Source of the DNA: Phaeobacter sp. 11ANDIMAR09
GTDB lineage: Bacteria > Pseudomonadota > Alphaproteobacteria > Rhodobacterales > Rhodobacteraceae
NCBI RefSeq assembly: GCF_001294455.1
Contig: NZ_LIKT01000001.1
Location: forward strand, 248,001 to 312,000
Direction: 5' to 3'
DNA: 64,000 nt
A model generated the notes under the pieces. It worked only from the letters and a program-made list of their open reading frames with translations, was not told the DNA's origin and did no database searches. Shown here one piece after another: positions 17,455-25,994 of this stretch (its first letter is position 1; each line of letters begins with the position of its first letter). Position numbers and translations under genes: made by a program.

Positions 17455-18075
17455 ATGACACGATCTCTTTTTAACGGCGGCACCCGTCGTCAGTTTCTGG
17501 CCGGTTCTGCGGCCCTGATAGCCTCACCCGCTTTGGCGCAAGTGGCTCCAGAACCTGAGGAAGAACAGGCCTTTGACCCCCTGCGCCCGCCCCCTGAACC
17601 AGAGCCGCCAGTGAAGCGGAATATCTCGGCTTTCCGGTCAAAACGCTGGCAGCCTTACTTTGATCATCTTCGCAAAGGAGCGATTCTTGTCGACATCGAC
17701 AGCCGGGCTTTGCACTATTGGTCTGAAGATGGGAATAACTACAGACTTTTCCCCTCTTCTGTGCCGTTGTCTGATGACCTGACGCGGCGCGGGCGGACCA
17801 GGATTACCCGCAAGGTGGACGGACCCGGCTGGGCGCCCACACCCAATATGCGCAAGCGCAATCCAGAGTGGCCGGCCTATATCCCTCCTGGACCGGATAA
17901 CCCATTGGGAACACATGCTTTGTACCTGGGTTGGAAGTACTATCGCATCCATGGAACCCATGACACCCGCAAGATTGGGCGTAAATCTTCCAATGGCTGT
18001 ATCGGGCTCTACAACGAGCATATCGCCGAGTTGTTTGAGGTGGCCAAGGTAGGCACCCAAGTGTTGCTAATTTGA
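17455..18075 (+). CDS. Exported L,D-transpeptidase (YkuD), Tat-type signal
   Basis: 206 residues. The N-terminus has a twin-arginine-like signal, R11-R12 in TRRQFLAGSAALI, with likely cleavage after SPALA. A proline- and glutamate-rich linker (30-54) spans the periplasm. The YkuD domain has H166 in YRIHGTHDT and catalytic C182 in KSSNGCIGL, preceded by the family motif NPLGTHALYLGW. It should remodel peptidoglycan cross-links. The start ATG 17455 has AGGA upstream. It and the lipoprotein at 16166 give two YkuD enzymes within 2 kb, of distinct subfamilies. Confidence 0.92.
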   Translation: MTRSLFNGGTRRQFLAGSAALIASPALAQVAPEPEEEQAFDPLRPPPEPEPPVKRNISAFRSKRWQPYFDHLRKGAILVDIDSRALHYWSEDGNNYRLFPSSVPLSDDLTRRGRTRITRKVDGPGWAPTPNMRKRNPEWPAYIPPGPDNPLGTHALYLGWKYYRIHGTHDTRKIGRKSSNGCIGLYNEHIAELFEVAKVGTQVLLI

Positions 18076-18212
18076 CGACATGTGGCCTTTCGCAGGCCGG
18101 AAAATGGCAACAAGCAATTGCAATTCCGAAGCTTTACTGGTTAGAAAAAATCACGAGGTAAGTCTTGGGTGCGTAGGCCATTTTTAGGTCTGCGCTAATT
18201 CTGGAGGTTAAC

Positions 18213-18395
18213 ATGAACAAACTTGTACTCGCAGCCGCACTGACCGCCGCTGCTTCCACCGCGACTGCTGGCAACCTGGCCGAGCCAATCGTTGAGCCCG
18301 TAGTGATCGAAGAAGCTGCAACCAGCTCTTCCAGCGGCATCCTGCTGCCACTGCTGCTGCTCGTCCTGGTTGGCGCGGCTGTTGCAAGCAGCTAA
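18213..18395 (+). CDS. Small exported protein with C-terminal hydrophobic helix
   Basis: 60 residues. It has an N-terminal signal peptide (about 1-20, MNKLVLAAALTAAASTATAG), a short acidic middle (LAEPIVEPVVIEEAATSSSS) and a C-terminal hydrophobic helix (about 42-58). I recognise no functional domain. Expression signals are strong: GGAGG at good spacing before the ATG and a perfect 8-bp terminator stem 24 bases after the stop. Similar 60-70 residue proteins occur in Roseobacters; that is from memory. The layout suggests a small envelope protein anchored by its C-terminal helix. Confidence 0.75.
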   Translation: MNKLVLAAALTAAASTATAGNLAEPIVEPVVIEEAATSSSSGILLPLLLLVLVGAAVASS

Positions 18396-18419
18396 TTGCT
18401 TAGCATAAGAATTTAAAAA

Positions 18420-18445
18420 GGCGGTGGTTTTCCACCGCCTTTTTT
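18420..18445 (+). terminator. Intrinsic terminator of the small exported protein gene
   Basis: GGCGGTGG (18420-18427) pairs with CCACCGCC (18432-18439) over TTTT, followed by TTTTTT. Confidence 0.9.
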
Positions 18446-18484
18446 ATTGTCTCGGCTCTGGCTGGTGGCAGGCGTGTCGGCTGC

Positions 18485-21400
18485 CTAGGGCAGCACGACC
18501 TCGGATAATATGCTGTCCAGGGATGCAAGGATCATTTCGACCCCCTCCGCATCAATGGTCAAAGGCGGACGGATTTTGAGGATATTGTCCTTGGGACCTT
18601 CGCTGCCGATCAAGATACGGTGGTCGCGCATGCGGTTTTTCACATAGGAACAGATCTGCGTGGCTTCCGATCCATCTGTCTGGATCAGCTCCAGCCCCAG
18701 AAACAGACCCATGCCGCGCACATCGCCAACGCAAGCGTATTTGGCCTCCAGGGTTTTGAGCCCCTCGATCAGCTTTGCGCCCATGTCGCGGGCATTGTCC
18801 TGCAGGCCCTCATCATCAACGATATCCAGCACCTCTTTGCCCATACGGCAGGACAGAGTCGATCCGCCAAAGGTGGAGAAGAACTCAATGCCGTTGTTGA
18901 AGCTCTCGGCGATTTCCCTGGTGGTGACCAGCACTCCCAGGGGGTGGCCATTGCCGATGGGCTTACCCATGACAACGATGTCGGGGCTGGCGCCCTGGTG
19001 TTCAAAACCAAAGTAATAGTCACCCAGGCGCCCTAGACCTGTCTGCACCTCATCGGCAATACAGATCCCTCCGGCAGCGCGGATCTTTTCATATACCGCA
19101 GGCAGATAGCCCTGTGGCGGGATGATTTGCCCCCCGACCGACGGGAAGGTCTCGGCGATGAAGCCCGCAATCCCTTGGCCACGTGCTTGCAGGGCTGCAA
19201 TGGCCGGATCCACCAGATCGGCAAACTTCTGGGCCCGGTCCGGGTCATCGCGCTTGAAACTACCGCGATAGTCATCGGCCACTTCAACCAGTTCCACCCA
19301 GTCAGCTTTGCCCACGCCGCCGGGTTTGTTGAACTTATAGGCCGAGACATCGATTACCCCGGTGGTATTGCCGTGATAACCATGATCTGGCGTCACCATC
19401 CCCTTGGCACCAGTATGGGCGCGGGCCAGGCGCAGGGCCAGCTCGTTTGCCTCGGTGCCCGAATTCACAAAGAAGCAGACCTCTAGATGGTCTGGCAGTT
19501 TTGACAGGACCTTGTCGGCAAAGGCGGTTTGCGCCGGGTGCAGGTAACGGGTGTTGGAGTTCATCCGCTTGAGCTGATCCGCCGCCACCGCCTGAATGCG
19601 GGGGTGGGCGTGACCGACATGGGGCACATTGTTATAGGCGTCCAGATAGGGGCGGCCCCATTCATCAAACAGGTGGTGTTTCCAACCGCGCACCAGCATC
19701 ACCGGATCAGAATAGGTGAGGCTGAGGTTGCCGCCAAAATGATCCTGACGCCCCTGGCGGATTTCGTCCTTGTTGGTGGGGGCATAGCGGCATTTGTCAT
19801 CCGGCAGGTTCAGCAGCGCCGCTGGGTTCGGGCAGATGGCCCGCCACATATACATCTCGTCCGGGTCGCCAACGCCGGGCCAGTCCGCCTCGATGCCTTC
19901 GGTGGTGAGGGCCAGTTGAAAATGCACATGCGGCGCCCAGCCACCATTCATGCTGGCATCACCCAGACGGCAAAACTCTTCACCCTTGGCGATCATGTCT
20001 CCGGGGCTCAGGCGGTCGCAGCACTCAGGGTCGAGGTGACCATAAAGCGTGTAGAACGGATCACCCGCCGGGGTCTCGTGACGTAGGATGATCACCCCGC
20101 CGTAATCCAGATGGCCATTGCGGTTTTCAACCACAAAGACTTCGCCATCCAATGGCGCGTACATTGGGGTGAAATCGGGGGCAAAGGCATCCACCGCCAG
20201 GTGCACGGTACGGCGGTTGCTGGCCTTAAAGGGACCTTTGCGAAAGGCGGGTTCGGCGTAGATCAGCCGCGGTTCGTGATAATAGCCGAGCCAAATCCTT
20301 CCCTGGTCTTCGAATTCTTCACCGACGCGGGCGGCCTCTTCCAGTGGCATGTGAAAGGGGTTTTGCGGCCAGGTGGAATTTTCCACTGACAGCGATCCCA
20401 TCGGGGCATCCTTTAGATCGACGCCCATGAGGGGGGCAAAATTGCCGCGTTCTGCCTCCAGCCAGCCCATCACGCGGTCGGCGCCATCGACCACGGGCAG
20501 GTCGCAGGCGGCGCGCAGGCGGGCCGCAAGCAATCCGGGATGCAGATCATGGGTTTCCAGGAAGCGCCAGGCTGGGGCCTGGGAAATGGTCACATAGGGG
20601 TCATCCGGATTTTCGACAGCCATCAGAGTGGAATTCACCACACTGACCGCAAGACGAGCGCGCAGCAGCGGGTAGATCAGGTCGACCTCTTGCGGGGTCA
20701 GCGGATAGGCGCTGTGATAGCCCGCCACCAGGGCAGCCAATGCGCCTTCGGGGTCGGAATGATCCAGCACGATATAGGCCGCAGCAATGGCCAGGTCACA
20801 GATCCGGGGGGCGGCGCACATGTCGCCCAGATCGATCAGCCCAGAGACCTGACGCGGTTCAGTGTGCTCCCCGGCCACCATGATGTTGTAGTCATTGGCG
20901 TCATTGTGGATCGCCTGTTTTGGAAGAGTCCCTAATACAGGCTCTAACTTGGAAAATTCAGTCTCGATTTCTTGGATTAGGGTCTGTTTGGCCGGATCGG
21001 TGATAGAGTCGATTTCGGCGCTGATCCAACCCGCCTGCATCAGATCCCATTTGAAATCACGCGCCAATCCGGGGTGCTGAAAATCGACCAAAGCCTTGCC
21101 CGCGCCGCCCAAAACCGCGCCGACCTCATGGATCAGATTCAGTGTCTTTGGGGCGCTTTTTGCATAGCATTGTCCCGGCAGGCATTCGAGCATCCAGCAC
21201 AGGCGCTCAGAGCCTGTTTCATCGGCAATAGAGAGCATTGCAGAGCCCTGCGCAGACTCGATCACCCGCGGGCAGGGCAGCTCTGGCGCGGCTTTGGCAA
21301 TATGCTGAAAGGCCAGGACCTGCATTTCAACCAGAGCGGCTTCGCAGCCGGGGCGCATGGCTTTGAAGATATAGGCGCTGCCATCACTGGCCTCGGCGCG

Positions 21401-21493
21401 GAAGTTCAGATCATATTCGCCATCTAGCTGGCGTAGCTCCGCCGTGATGCCCCAATGGGTTCTAAGGGCATCGGCCCAGTGCAAAAGGTTCAT
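18485..21493 (-). CDS. Kinase / M23 peptidase / class III PLP enzyme fusion
   Basis: 1002 residues with three domains. Residues 1-330 are an APH/choline-kinase-like phosphotransferase with catalytic H196-x-D198-xxxx-N203 and metal-binding D221. Residues about 400-540 are an M23-type metallopeptidase domain with zinc ligands intact (H431, D435, H524). Residues about 575-1002 are a class III aminotransferase fold with D814 and PLP lysine K844 (VVMGKPIGNG). The kinase plus PLP pair matches hydroxylysine kinase with the phospho-lyases acting on 5-phosphohydroxylysine or phosphoethanolamine, so I infer phosphorylation then elimination of an amino alcohol. No signal peptide is visible, which makes the M23 domain puzzling. 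It is downstream of hemH. Confidence 0.9.
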   Translation of the reverse strand: MNLLHWADALRTHWGITAELRQLDGEYDLNFRAEASDGSAYIFKAMRPGCEAALVEMQVLAFQHIAKAAPELPCPRVIESAQGSAMLSIADETGSERLCWMLECLPGQCYAKSAPKTLNLIHEVGAVLGGAGKALVDFQHPGLARDFKWDLMQAGWISAEIDSITDPAKQTLIQEIETEFSKLEPVLGTLPKQAIHNDANDYNIMVAGEHTEPRQVSGLIDLGDMCAAPRICDLAIAAAYIVLDHSDPEGALAALVAGYHSAYPLTPQEVDLIYPLLRARLAVSVVNSTLMAVENPDDPYVTISQAPAWRFLETHDLHPGLLAARLRAACDLPVVDGADRVMGWLEAERGNFAPLMGVDLKDAPMGSLSVENSTWPQNPFHMPLEEAARVGEEFEDQGRIWLGYYHEPRLIYAEPAFRKGPFKASNRRTVHLAVDAFAPDFTPMYAPLDGEVFVVENRNGHLDYGGVIILRHETPAGDPFYTLYGHLDPECCDRLSPGDMIAKGEEFCRLGDASMNGGWAPHVHFQLALTTEGIEADWPGVGDPDEMYMWRAICPNPAALLNLPDDKCRYAPTNKDEIRQGRQDHFGGNLSLTYSDPVMLVRGWKHHLFDEWGRPYLDAYNNVPHVGHAHPRIQAVAADQLKRMNSNTRYLHPAQTAFADKVLSKLPDHLEVCFFVNSGTEANELALRLARAHTGAKGMVTPDHGYHGNTTGVIDVSAYKFNKPGGVGKADWVELVEVADDYRGSFKRDDPDRAQKFADLVDPAIAALQARGQGIAGFIAETFPSVGGQIIPPQGYLPAVYEKIRAAGGICIADEVQTGLGRLGDYYFGFEHQGASPDIVVMGKPIGNGHPLGVLVTTREIAESFNNGIEFFSTFGGSTLSCRMGKEVLDIVDDEGLQDNARDMGAKLIEGLKTLEAKYACVGDVRGMGLFLGLELIQTDGSEATQICSYVKNRMRDHRILIGSEGPKDNILKIRPPLTIDAEGVEMILASLDSILSEVVLP

Positions 21494-21502
21494 GTCTCAA
21501 GG

Positions 21503-21558
21503 CTCCCCGTTTGCCGAAATATGGCAATCCAATATTGGATCCTATTTGGACCGGGGAG
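21503..21558. promoter_or_regulatory. Nested inverted repeats between hemH and the fusion gene
   Basis: CTCCCCG (21503-21509) pairs with CGGGGAG (21552-21558). Inside are TTGCC / GGCAA (21511-21527) and a perfect palindrome ATCCAATATTGGAT (21527-21540). The whole fills the 71-base gap. It could be a readthrough terminator of hemH, or an operator for the fusion gene; no T-run follows. Confidence 0.45.
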
Positions 21559-21564
21559 GTTGGT

Positions 21565-22626
21565 TTAGTCCAGCCAACCTTTGAGGTTTTCCTCAATTAC
21601 GCCCGCGAGCGCCGCAATATGATCCTCATCATCGTTGAGGCAGGGAATATAGAGAAAGTCTTCGCCGCCGGCCTCTTCAAAGCTCTCTTTGATCTCTTCG
21701 TTGATCTCTTCCAGTGTCTCGATGCAATCGGCGGAAAAGGCAGGTGCCATCACAGCGATGTTTTTCTTGCCTTCTTTTGCCAGGGCGGCAACGTGATCCA
21801 CGGTATAGGGTTTCAGCCATTCCTCGGGGCCAAAGACCGACTGGAAGGTGGTGGTAATCTCGGTGTCCTGCCAGCCCAGCCGTTCGCGCAGCAGCCGCGT
21901 GGTTTTCTGGCACTGGCAATGGTAGGGATCGCCCTGCATCAGATAGCGTTTTGGCATGCCGTGATACGAGACCACCAGGATGTCGGGGCGTTTGTCGGCC
22001 TCTGCATAGGCTTCTTCCACCGAGCGGGCCAATGCCTCGATATAGGCGGGTTGGTCAAAGTATGGCGCGATGGTGCGCGCGGCGGGCTGCCATACCTCCT
22101 CCATCAGGGCGCGAAAGAACTGGTCATTGGCAGTGCCCGAAGTGGCGCCGGCATATTGCGGGTAGAGCGGCATAAAGAGGATCTTTTGGCAGCCGGCTTC
22201 GACCATGGCGCGGACTTTGGATTTGGTAGACGGGTTACCATAGCGCATGCAGAAATCCACCATGACCTGATCGCCGTAGCGCTGGCGCATGACCTCGGCA
22301 ATCTTTGTGGTCTGATCCTTGGTGATGGTCATCAGCGGGCTTTCACCCTTGTCATGGTTCCAGATCGACTTATAGGCCGCGCCCGATGAAAACGGGCGTT
22401 TGGTCAGGATGATAAGCTGCAGCAACGGCTGCCATTTCCAGGCGGGGTAGTCGATCACTCGTTTATCCGACAGGAACTCGCTCAGATAGCGGCGCATGGG
22501 CCAATAGCTATAGTCATCCGGCGTGCCCAGATTGGCCAGCAGGATGCCAACCTTTTCGCCCTTGATCTTGGGGTGATCGGCTGGCGCATGGGCGGGGCAG
22601 GTGGCGGTCATGGAAGAATCCAGCAT
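21565..22626 (-). CDS. hemH: Ferrochelatase
   Basis: Inserts ferrous iron into protoporphyrin IX, the last step of heme synthesis, at the inner face of the membrane. The 353-residue protein has GILLANLGTPD at the N-terminus, RRYLSEFLSD, the active-site histidine in VVSYHGMPKRY and the C-terminal NDDEDHIAALAGVI. The PAFSADCIETLEEI stretch carries the conserved late motif. I start at ATG 22626; ATG 22611 is also possible, and the frame stays open to 22737. A non-conserved, proline-rich 20-residue N-terminus precedes the enzyme core. Confidence 0.96.
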   Translation of the reverse strand: MLDSSMTATCPAHAPADHPKIKGEKVGILLANLGTPDDYSYWPMRRYLSEFLSDKRVIDYPAWKWQPLLQLIILTKRPFSSGAAYKSIWNHDKGESPLMTITKDQTTKIAEVMRQRYGDQVMVDFCMRYGNPSTKSKVRAMVEAGCQKILFMPLYPQYAGATSGTANDQFFRALMEEVWQPAARTIAPYFDQPAYIEALARSVEEAYAEADKRPDILVVSYHGMPKRYLMQGDPYHCQCQKTTRLLRERLGWQDTEITTTFQSVFGPEEWLKPYTVDHVAALAKEGKKNIAVMAPAFSADCIETLEEINEEIKESFEEAGGEDFLYIPCLNDDEDHIAALAGVIEENLKGWLD

Positions 22627-22777
22627 GGCGTTGGGAGGTCCTGTATCTGCAGCGTGATCTAGCGAATTGAAGTAAAGGCGAAAACCATATTTCGCCACAA
22701 GATAGGGTGTTACGCATCCAAAGGCCAATTGGATCACATTGGCACAGTGATTTGTTTTTGTTATCGCGCGTGCGCTG

Positions 22778-23608
22778 CTACTCGGGTAGTTTTTTCTCTG
22801 GCACCTTCAGGGCCTCGGCCAAGCGCATCTTGGCTGAACCGGGGCGCAGCGGTTGCTGCTGGCTCTCCGAGGGCGACCAGCCAGTGAGGCAGACCAGCTC
22901 GAAAGTGGCGGGCAGTTTGCCATTTTCTAGGGCAAAATGCGCGCGGTAGATGGCTTCGGTCTGGGCAAAGAGCGCGCGGGGGCTGGGGTGTTTCAGGCGC
23001 TGTGCCATGGCATTGCCTTCGCCCATGGCGCGCAACTCCTGCATCAGGTGCAGGCTGTCGCGGTACTGCGCTGTCAGAGGCACCACATCGGCAACCGGCA
23101 GGGCAAAACCGGCGCGTTGCAGCAGCCCGCCCAGATCCCGGACCTCTCCCATTGGGGCGATACGCGGCGACAGCCCGCCGGTGACGTGGGTCTCGGCCTC
23201 GGCAAGGGCGCTGCGCAGCTCGTGCAGAGTACGCCCGCCTAGGGCCACCGCCAGCAGCAGACCATCCTCGACCAGGGCGCGGCGGCATTGAATCAGCTGA
23301 CCCACCGGGTCATTGGCCCAATGTAGCGCCATGGCGTGAATCACCAGATCATAGGCCCCGGGTGCGAGATCCAGCAGATCGTCATCCGGCACAATTCGGG
23401 CATCGGGAAAGGAATTTTGCCAAATATGAGCAAAAGGTGAAACAATCGCTACCTTCGTAAAGGTCCTGTTAACCATTGTTAAGCGATCTTCAACCTCGTC
23501 CCGGGCCAGGTCGTGAAGGAACAAAGCTTCAGGCTGGTGGCGGGCGCGATGGATCGCCAATACCTGGCGGTCGAACAGCTCTGGCTGTGATTTGGGTGTT
23601 TGCGTCAT
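22778..23608 (-). CDS. SAM-dependent methyltransferase-like protein (BioC/NDUFAF5 type)
   Basis: 276 residues beginning FDRQVLAIHRARHQPEALFLHDLARDEVEDRL, the signature N-terminus of the group that includes mitochondrial NDUFAF5 and alphaproteobacterial relatives. The core has DLVIHAMALHWANDPVGQL, VEDGLLLAVALGG and the late GLLQRAGFALPV. The usual glycine-rich motif I is poorly preserved (TKVAIVSPFA), so SAM chemistry is not certain; NDUFAF5 itself hydroxylates an arginine of complex I. It is divergent from comF. Function here is not established. Confidence 0.75.
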   Translation of the reverse strand: MTQTPKSQPELFDRQVLAIHRARHQPEALFLHDLARDEVEDRLTMVNRTFTKVAIVSPFAHIWQNSFPDARIVPDDDLLDLAPGAYDLVIHAMALHWANDPVGQLIQCRRALVEDGLLLAVALGGRTLHELRSALAEAETHVTGGLSPRIAPMGEVRDLGGLLQRAGFALPVADVVPLTAQYRDSLHLMQELRAMGEGNAMAQRLKHPSPRALFAQTEAIYRAHFALENGKLPATFELVCLTGWSPSESQQQPLRPGSAKMRLAEALKVPEKKLPE

Positions 23609-23621
23609 GGGGGCTATTTAG

Positions 23622-24350
23622 ATGTTGCGGACGCAGTTTCAAACCGCTGTTTCACTTGTCTACCCCCCCAAATGTCTGGGCTGTGACGAATTGGTCGAAC
23701 AGGACTTTGGCCTCTGCGGCACATGCTGGGGCGAGGCACATTTCATCAGCGGTACGGTCTGTGAAAGCTGTGGCGTGCCGCTGCCGGGGGATGGCGATGG
23801 TCATCGGCTGGACTGTGATGAATGCATGGCGGTGGCGCGCCCCTGGAGCCAGGGCCGGGCTGCGATGTTGTACAAGGGCAAGGCCCGCAATCTGGTGATG
23901 GCGCTGAAGCATGGGGATCGCACTGAACTGGCCGCTCCGGCCGCAGCCTGGATCGAGCGGGCAGCTGGGCGTTTGCTGCGCGATAATCCTTTGGTTTGTC
24001 CGGTGCCACTACATTGGTCCCGCTTGCTCAAGCGTCGATACAACCAGTCGGCTTTGCTGGCTGACCATCTGTCCAGGCAGGCGCGTCTGGACTATTGGCC
24101 CGACATGTTGAAACGTGTCAAGGTGACGCCCAGCCTGGAGGGCAAAACCCGGGCGCAACGGTTTTCGGTGCTCAGCCGGGCTATTGTTGCGCATCCGCGC
24201 CATCGGGCTCTGATGCAGGGGCGTGTGGTTTTGCTGGTGGATGATGTGATGACCTCTGGTGCGACCCTGACCGCCTGCGCCGATGCCTGCCGCGCAGCAG
24301 GGGCTGCAGATGTGCGGGTGGCGGTCCTGGCCCGGGTCACACGGGCGTGA
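23622..24350 (+). CDS. comF: ComF-family phosphoribosyltransferase-like protein
   Basis: 242 residues. The N-terminus has a zinc-ribbon-like set of CxxC pairs (CLGCDE, CGTCW, CESCG, CDEC), followed by a type I phosphoribosyltransferase domain with the PRPP-binding motif VVLLVDDVMTSGATL. ComF proteins support DNA uptake in competent bacteria, but most proteobacterial homologues have unknown roles and are also called amidophosphoribosyltransferase-like. It starts 13 bases from the divergent methyltransferase gene, so the two share a promoter region, and grxC follows on the same strand. Confidence 0.9.
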   Translation: MLRTQFQTAVSLVYPPKCLGCDELVEQDFGLCGTCWGEAHFISGTVCESCGVPLPGDGDGHRLDCDECMAVARPWSQGRAAMLYKGKARNLVMALKHGDRTELAAPAAAWIERAAGRLLRDNPLVCPVPLHWSRLLKRRYNQSALLADHLSRQARLDYWPDMLKRVKVTPSLEGKTRAQRFSVLSRAIVAHPRHRALMQGRVVLLVDDVMTSGATLTACADACRAAGAADVRVAVLARVTRA

Positions 24351-24432
24351 TCTGCCGCCGCTGACACTGGCAATGATTGCAATGCGGCCCCATATGGCGC
24401 AAAACATCGCAATCAGACAATTGGAGACCCGC

Positions 24433-24690
24433 ATGAAATCGGTCGAAATCTACACCTCGCCTCTTTGTGGCTTTTGCCACGCGGCCAAACGCCTACTGAA
24501 ACAAAAGGGCGTGGAATTTTCCGAGGTCAACGTGCTGACCAATCCTGGGCGTAAGCAGGAAATGATTCAGCGGGCCAATGGCGGCTATACCGTGCCGCAG
24601 ATCTTTATTGGCGAAACCCATGTGGGGGGCTGTGATGATCTTTATGCGCTGGAGCAGGCGGGCAAGCTGGACCCGCTCCTCGCCGCCTGA
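24433..24690 (+). CDS. grxC: Glutaredoxin 3
   Basis: 85-residue dithiol glutaredoxin reducing disulfides with glutathione. Active site C12-G-F-C15, cis-proline motif TVPQIFI and the glutathione-contact GGCDDLYAL are all present. The ATG at 24433 starts MKSVEIYTSPLCGFC with GGAGAC upstream. The following gene encodes a nitrilase-family amidase, a pairing common in alphaproteobacteria and consistent with glutathione metabolism. Confidence 0.96.
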   Translation: MKSVEIYTSPLCGFCHAAKRLLKQKGVEFSEVNVLTNPGRKQEMIQRANGGYTVPQIFIGETHVGGCDDLYALEQAGKLDPLLAA

Positions 24691-24723
24691 CCACAAGAGA
24701 CCAAGACCCAAAGGGGAGTTCTG

Positions 24724-25554
24724 ATGCGCGCCGCCCTGTTGCAGATCACATCAAGTGATTCCCCGAACGAAAACCTGGACCTGCTTCAGCGCCTGATCGC
24801 TGAGGCGGTTCAAAATGGGGCTGGGTTTGTCCTGACCCCAGAGGTGAGCAATTGTGTTTCGCTGAGTCGCGCGCATCAGCAGGAGGTTCTGTGCCACGAA
24901 GAGGAGGACGCAAGCCTTGCGGCTCTGTGTCAGACGGCGGCCCAGCATCGGATCTGGCTGTCTCTGGGCTCCTTTGGGGTCAAGACCCATGATGCTGACG
25001 GCAGATTTGCCAATCGTCAGTTCCTGATCTCGCCGCAGGGAGAGATCGTGGCACGCTATGACAAGATCCACATGTTCGATGTGGAGGTTACCCCGCAAGA
25101 GACCTTTCGCGAATCCGATGGCTACCGGCCCGGAGATCGCGCTGTTATCGCCGAAACGCCCTTTGGCACTCTGGGGCTGACCATCTGTTATGATCTGCGC
25201 TTTCCACAGCTGCACCGGGCGCTGGCCAAGGCCGGGGCCGAGATCCTGATTGCGCCGGCGGCCTTTTCTCCAGTCACAGGTGCGGCTCATTGGCACGCAC
25301 TGCTGCAAGCCCGCGCGATTGAAACCGGCTGCTATGTGTTGGCGGCGGCTCAGACAGGCAGCCATAAAACCAGCCGGGGCGCTGTGCGCAAAACCTATGG
25401 TCATTCGCTGGTGGTGGCACCCTGGGGCGAGATCCTATTGGATGCGGGCAGGGATGCGGGGATAAGTTACGTTGATCTTGATAGGGAAAAAGTGGCAGAA
25501 GCACGCAGGCGTGTGCCCTCCCTGACCCATGATCGAGAGTTTGACGGACCCTGA
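24724..25554 (+). CDS. Carbon-nitrogen hydrolase (Nit1-like amidase)
   Basis: 276 residues of the nitrilase superfamily with catalytic triad E40 (LTPEVS), K114 (YDKIHMFD) and C155 (LTICYDLRFP). The motifs RYDKIHMFDV and LRFPQLHRAL match the Nit1 branch that hydrolyses deaminated glutathione, a toxic side-product of transaminases; neighbouring grxC supports this. It lies 33 bases after grxC and overlaps the MarR gene by one base, so the three are probably co-transcribed. The exact substrate is inferred. Confidence 0.88.
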   Translation: MRAALLQITSSDSPNENLDLLQRLIAEAVQNGAGFVLTPEVSNCVSLSRAHQQEVLCHEEEDASLAALCQTAAQHRIWLSLGSFGVKTHDADGRFANRQFLISPQGEIVARYDKIHMFDVEVTPQETFRESDGYRPGDRAVIAETPFGTLGLTICYDLRFPQLHRALAKAGAEILIAPAAFSPVTGAAHWHALLQARAIETGCYVLAAAQTGSHKTSRGAVRKTYGHSLVVAPWGEILLDAGRDAGISYVDLDREKVAEARRRVPSLTHDREFDGP

Positions 25555-25994
25555 TGGAAGAAACCCACTCCCTGGCGGTCTCGCTGTTCAGCGAGATTTT
25601 GATGGCGGATCAGCTGGCGCGCTCACGCCTGGGCAAGGCCCTGCCCAAGGGAATGGAACTGTCGCATTTCTCGGTGCTCAACCACCTGACTCGCACCGGG
25701 GTTGAACGCTCTCCGGCGCAATTGGCCAAGGCCTTTCATGTCACCCGTGGTGCCATGACCAATACCCTGAACAAGCTGGAAGTGGCGGGCTATATCCATA
25801 TTCGCCCGGATTGGGATGATGCTCGGCGCAAAATGGTGGCGATCAGCCCGGCCGGTAGGCAGGCCCGAGATGCCGCCCTGGCCAGCATCGTGCCGCTGAT
25901 TTCAGAGGTGGTGAATGATCTTGGGGGAGACCGCGTGCGGGCGACACTGCCAATTCTGCGGGAACTGCGCGCCAAGCTGGAATCAACCGCCTGA
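25554..25994 (+). CDS. MarR-family transcriptional regulator
   Basis: 146 residues with a winged helix: SHFSVLNHLTRTG, then recognition segment SPAQLAKAFHVTRGAMTNTLNKLEVAGYI and the wing DARRKMVAISPAG. These are the MarR hallmarks. It overlaps the amidase stop (TGATG), so it is expressed with grxC and the amidase. MarR proteins usually repress neighbouring genes in response to aromatic or oxidant ligands; a role in regulating this operon is an inference. A strong terminator follows. Confidence 0.9.
   Translation: MEETHSLAVSLFSEILMADQLARSRLGKALPKGMELSHFSVLNHLTRTGVERSPAQLAKAFHVTRGAMTNTLNKLEVAGYIHIRPDWDDARRKMVAISPAGRQARDAALASIVPLISEVVNDLGGDRVRATLPILRELRAKLESTA

Noticed and set aside
18213-18395. 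Small protein taken as a ferrochelatase fragment because hemH is nearby
   Set aside because: It has no ferrochelatase motif, being only a signal peptide, acidic linker and hydrophobic helix; hemH is complete at 21565-22626.
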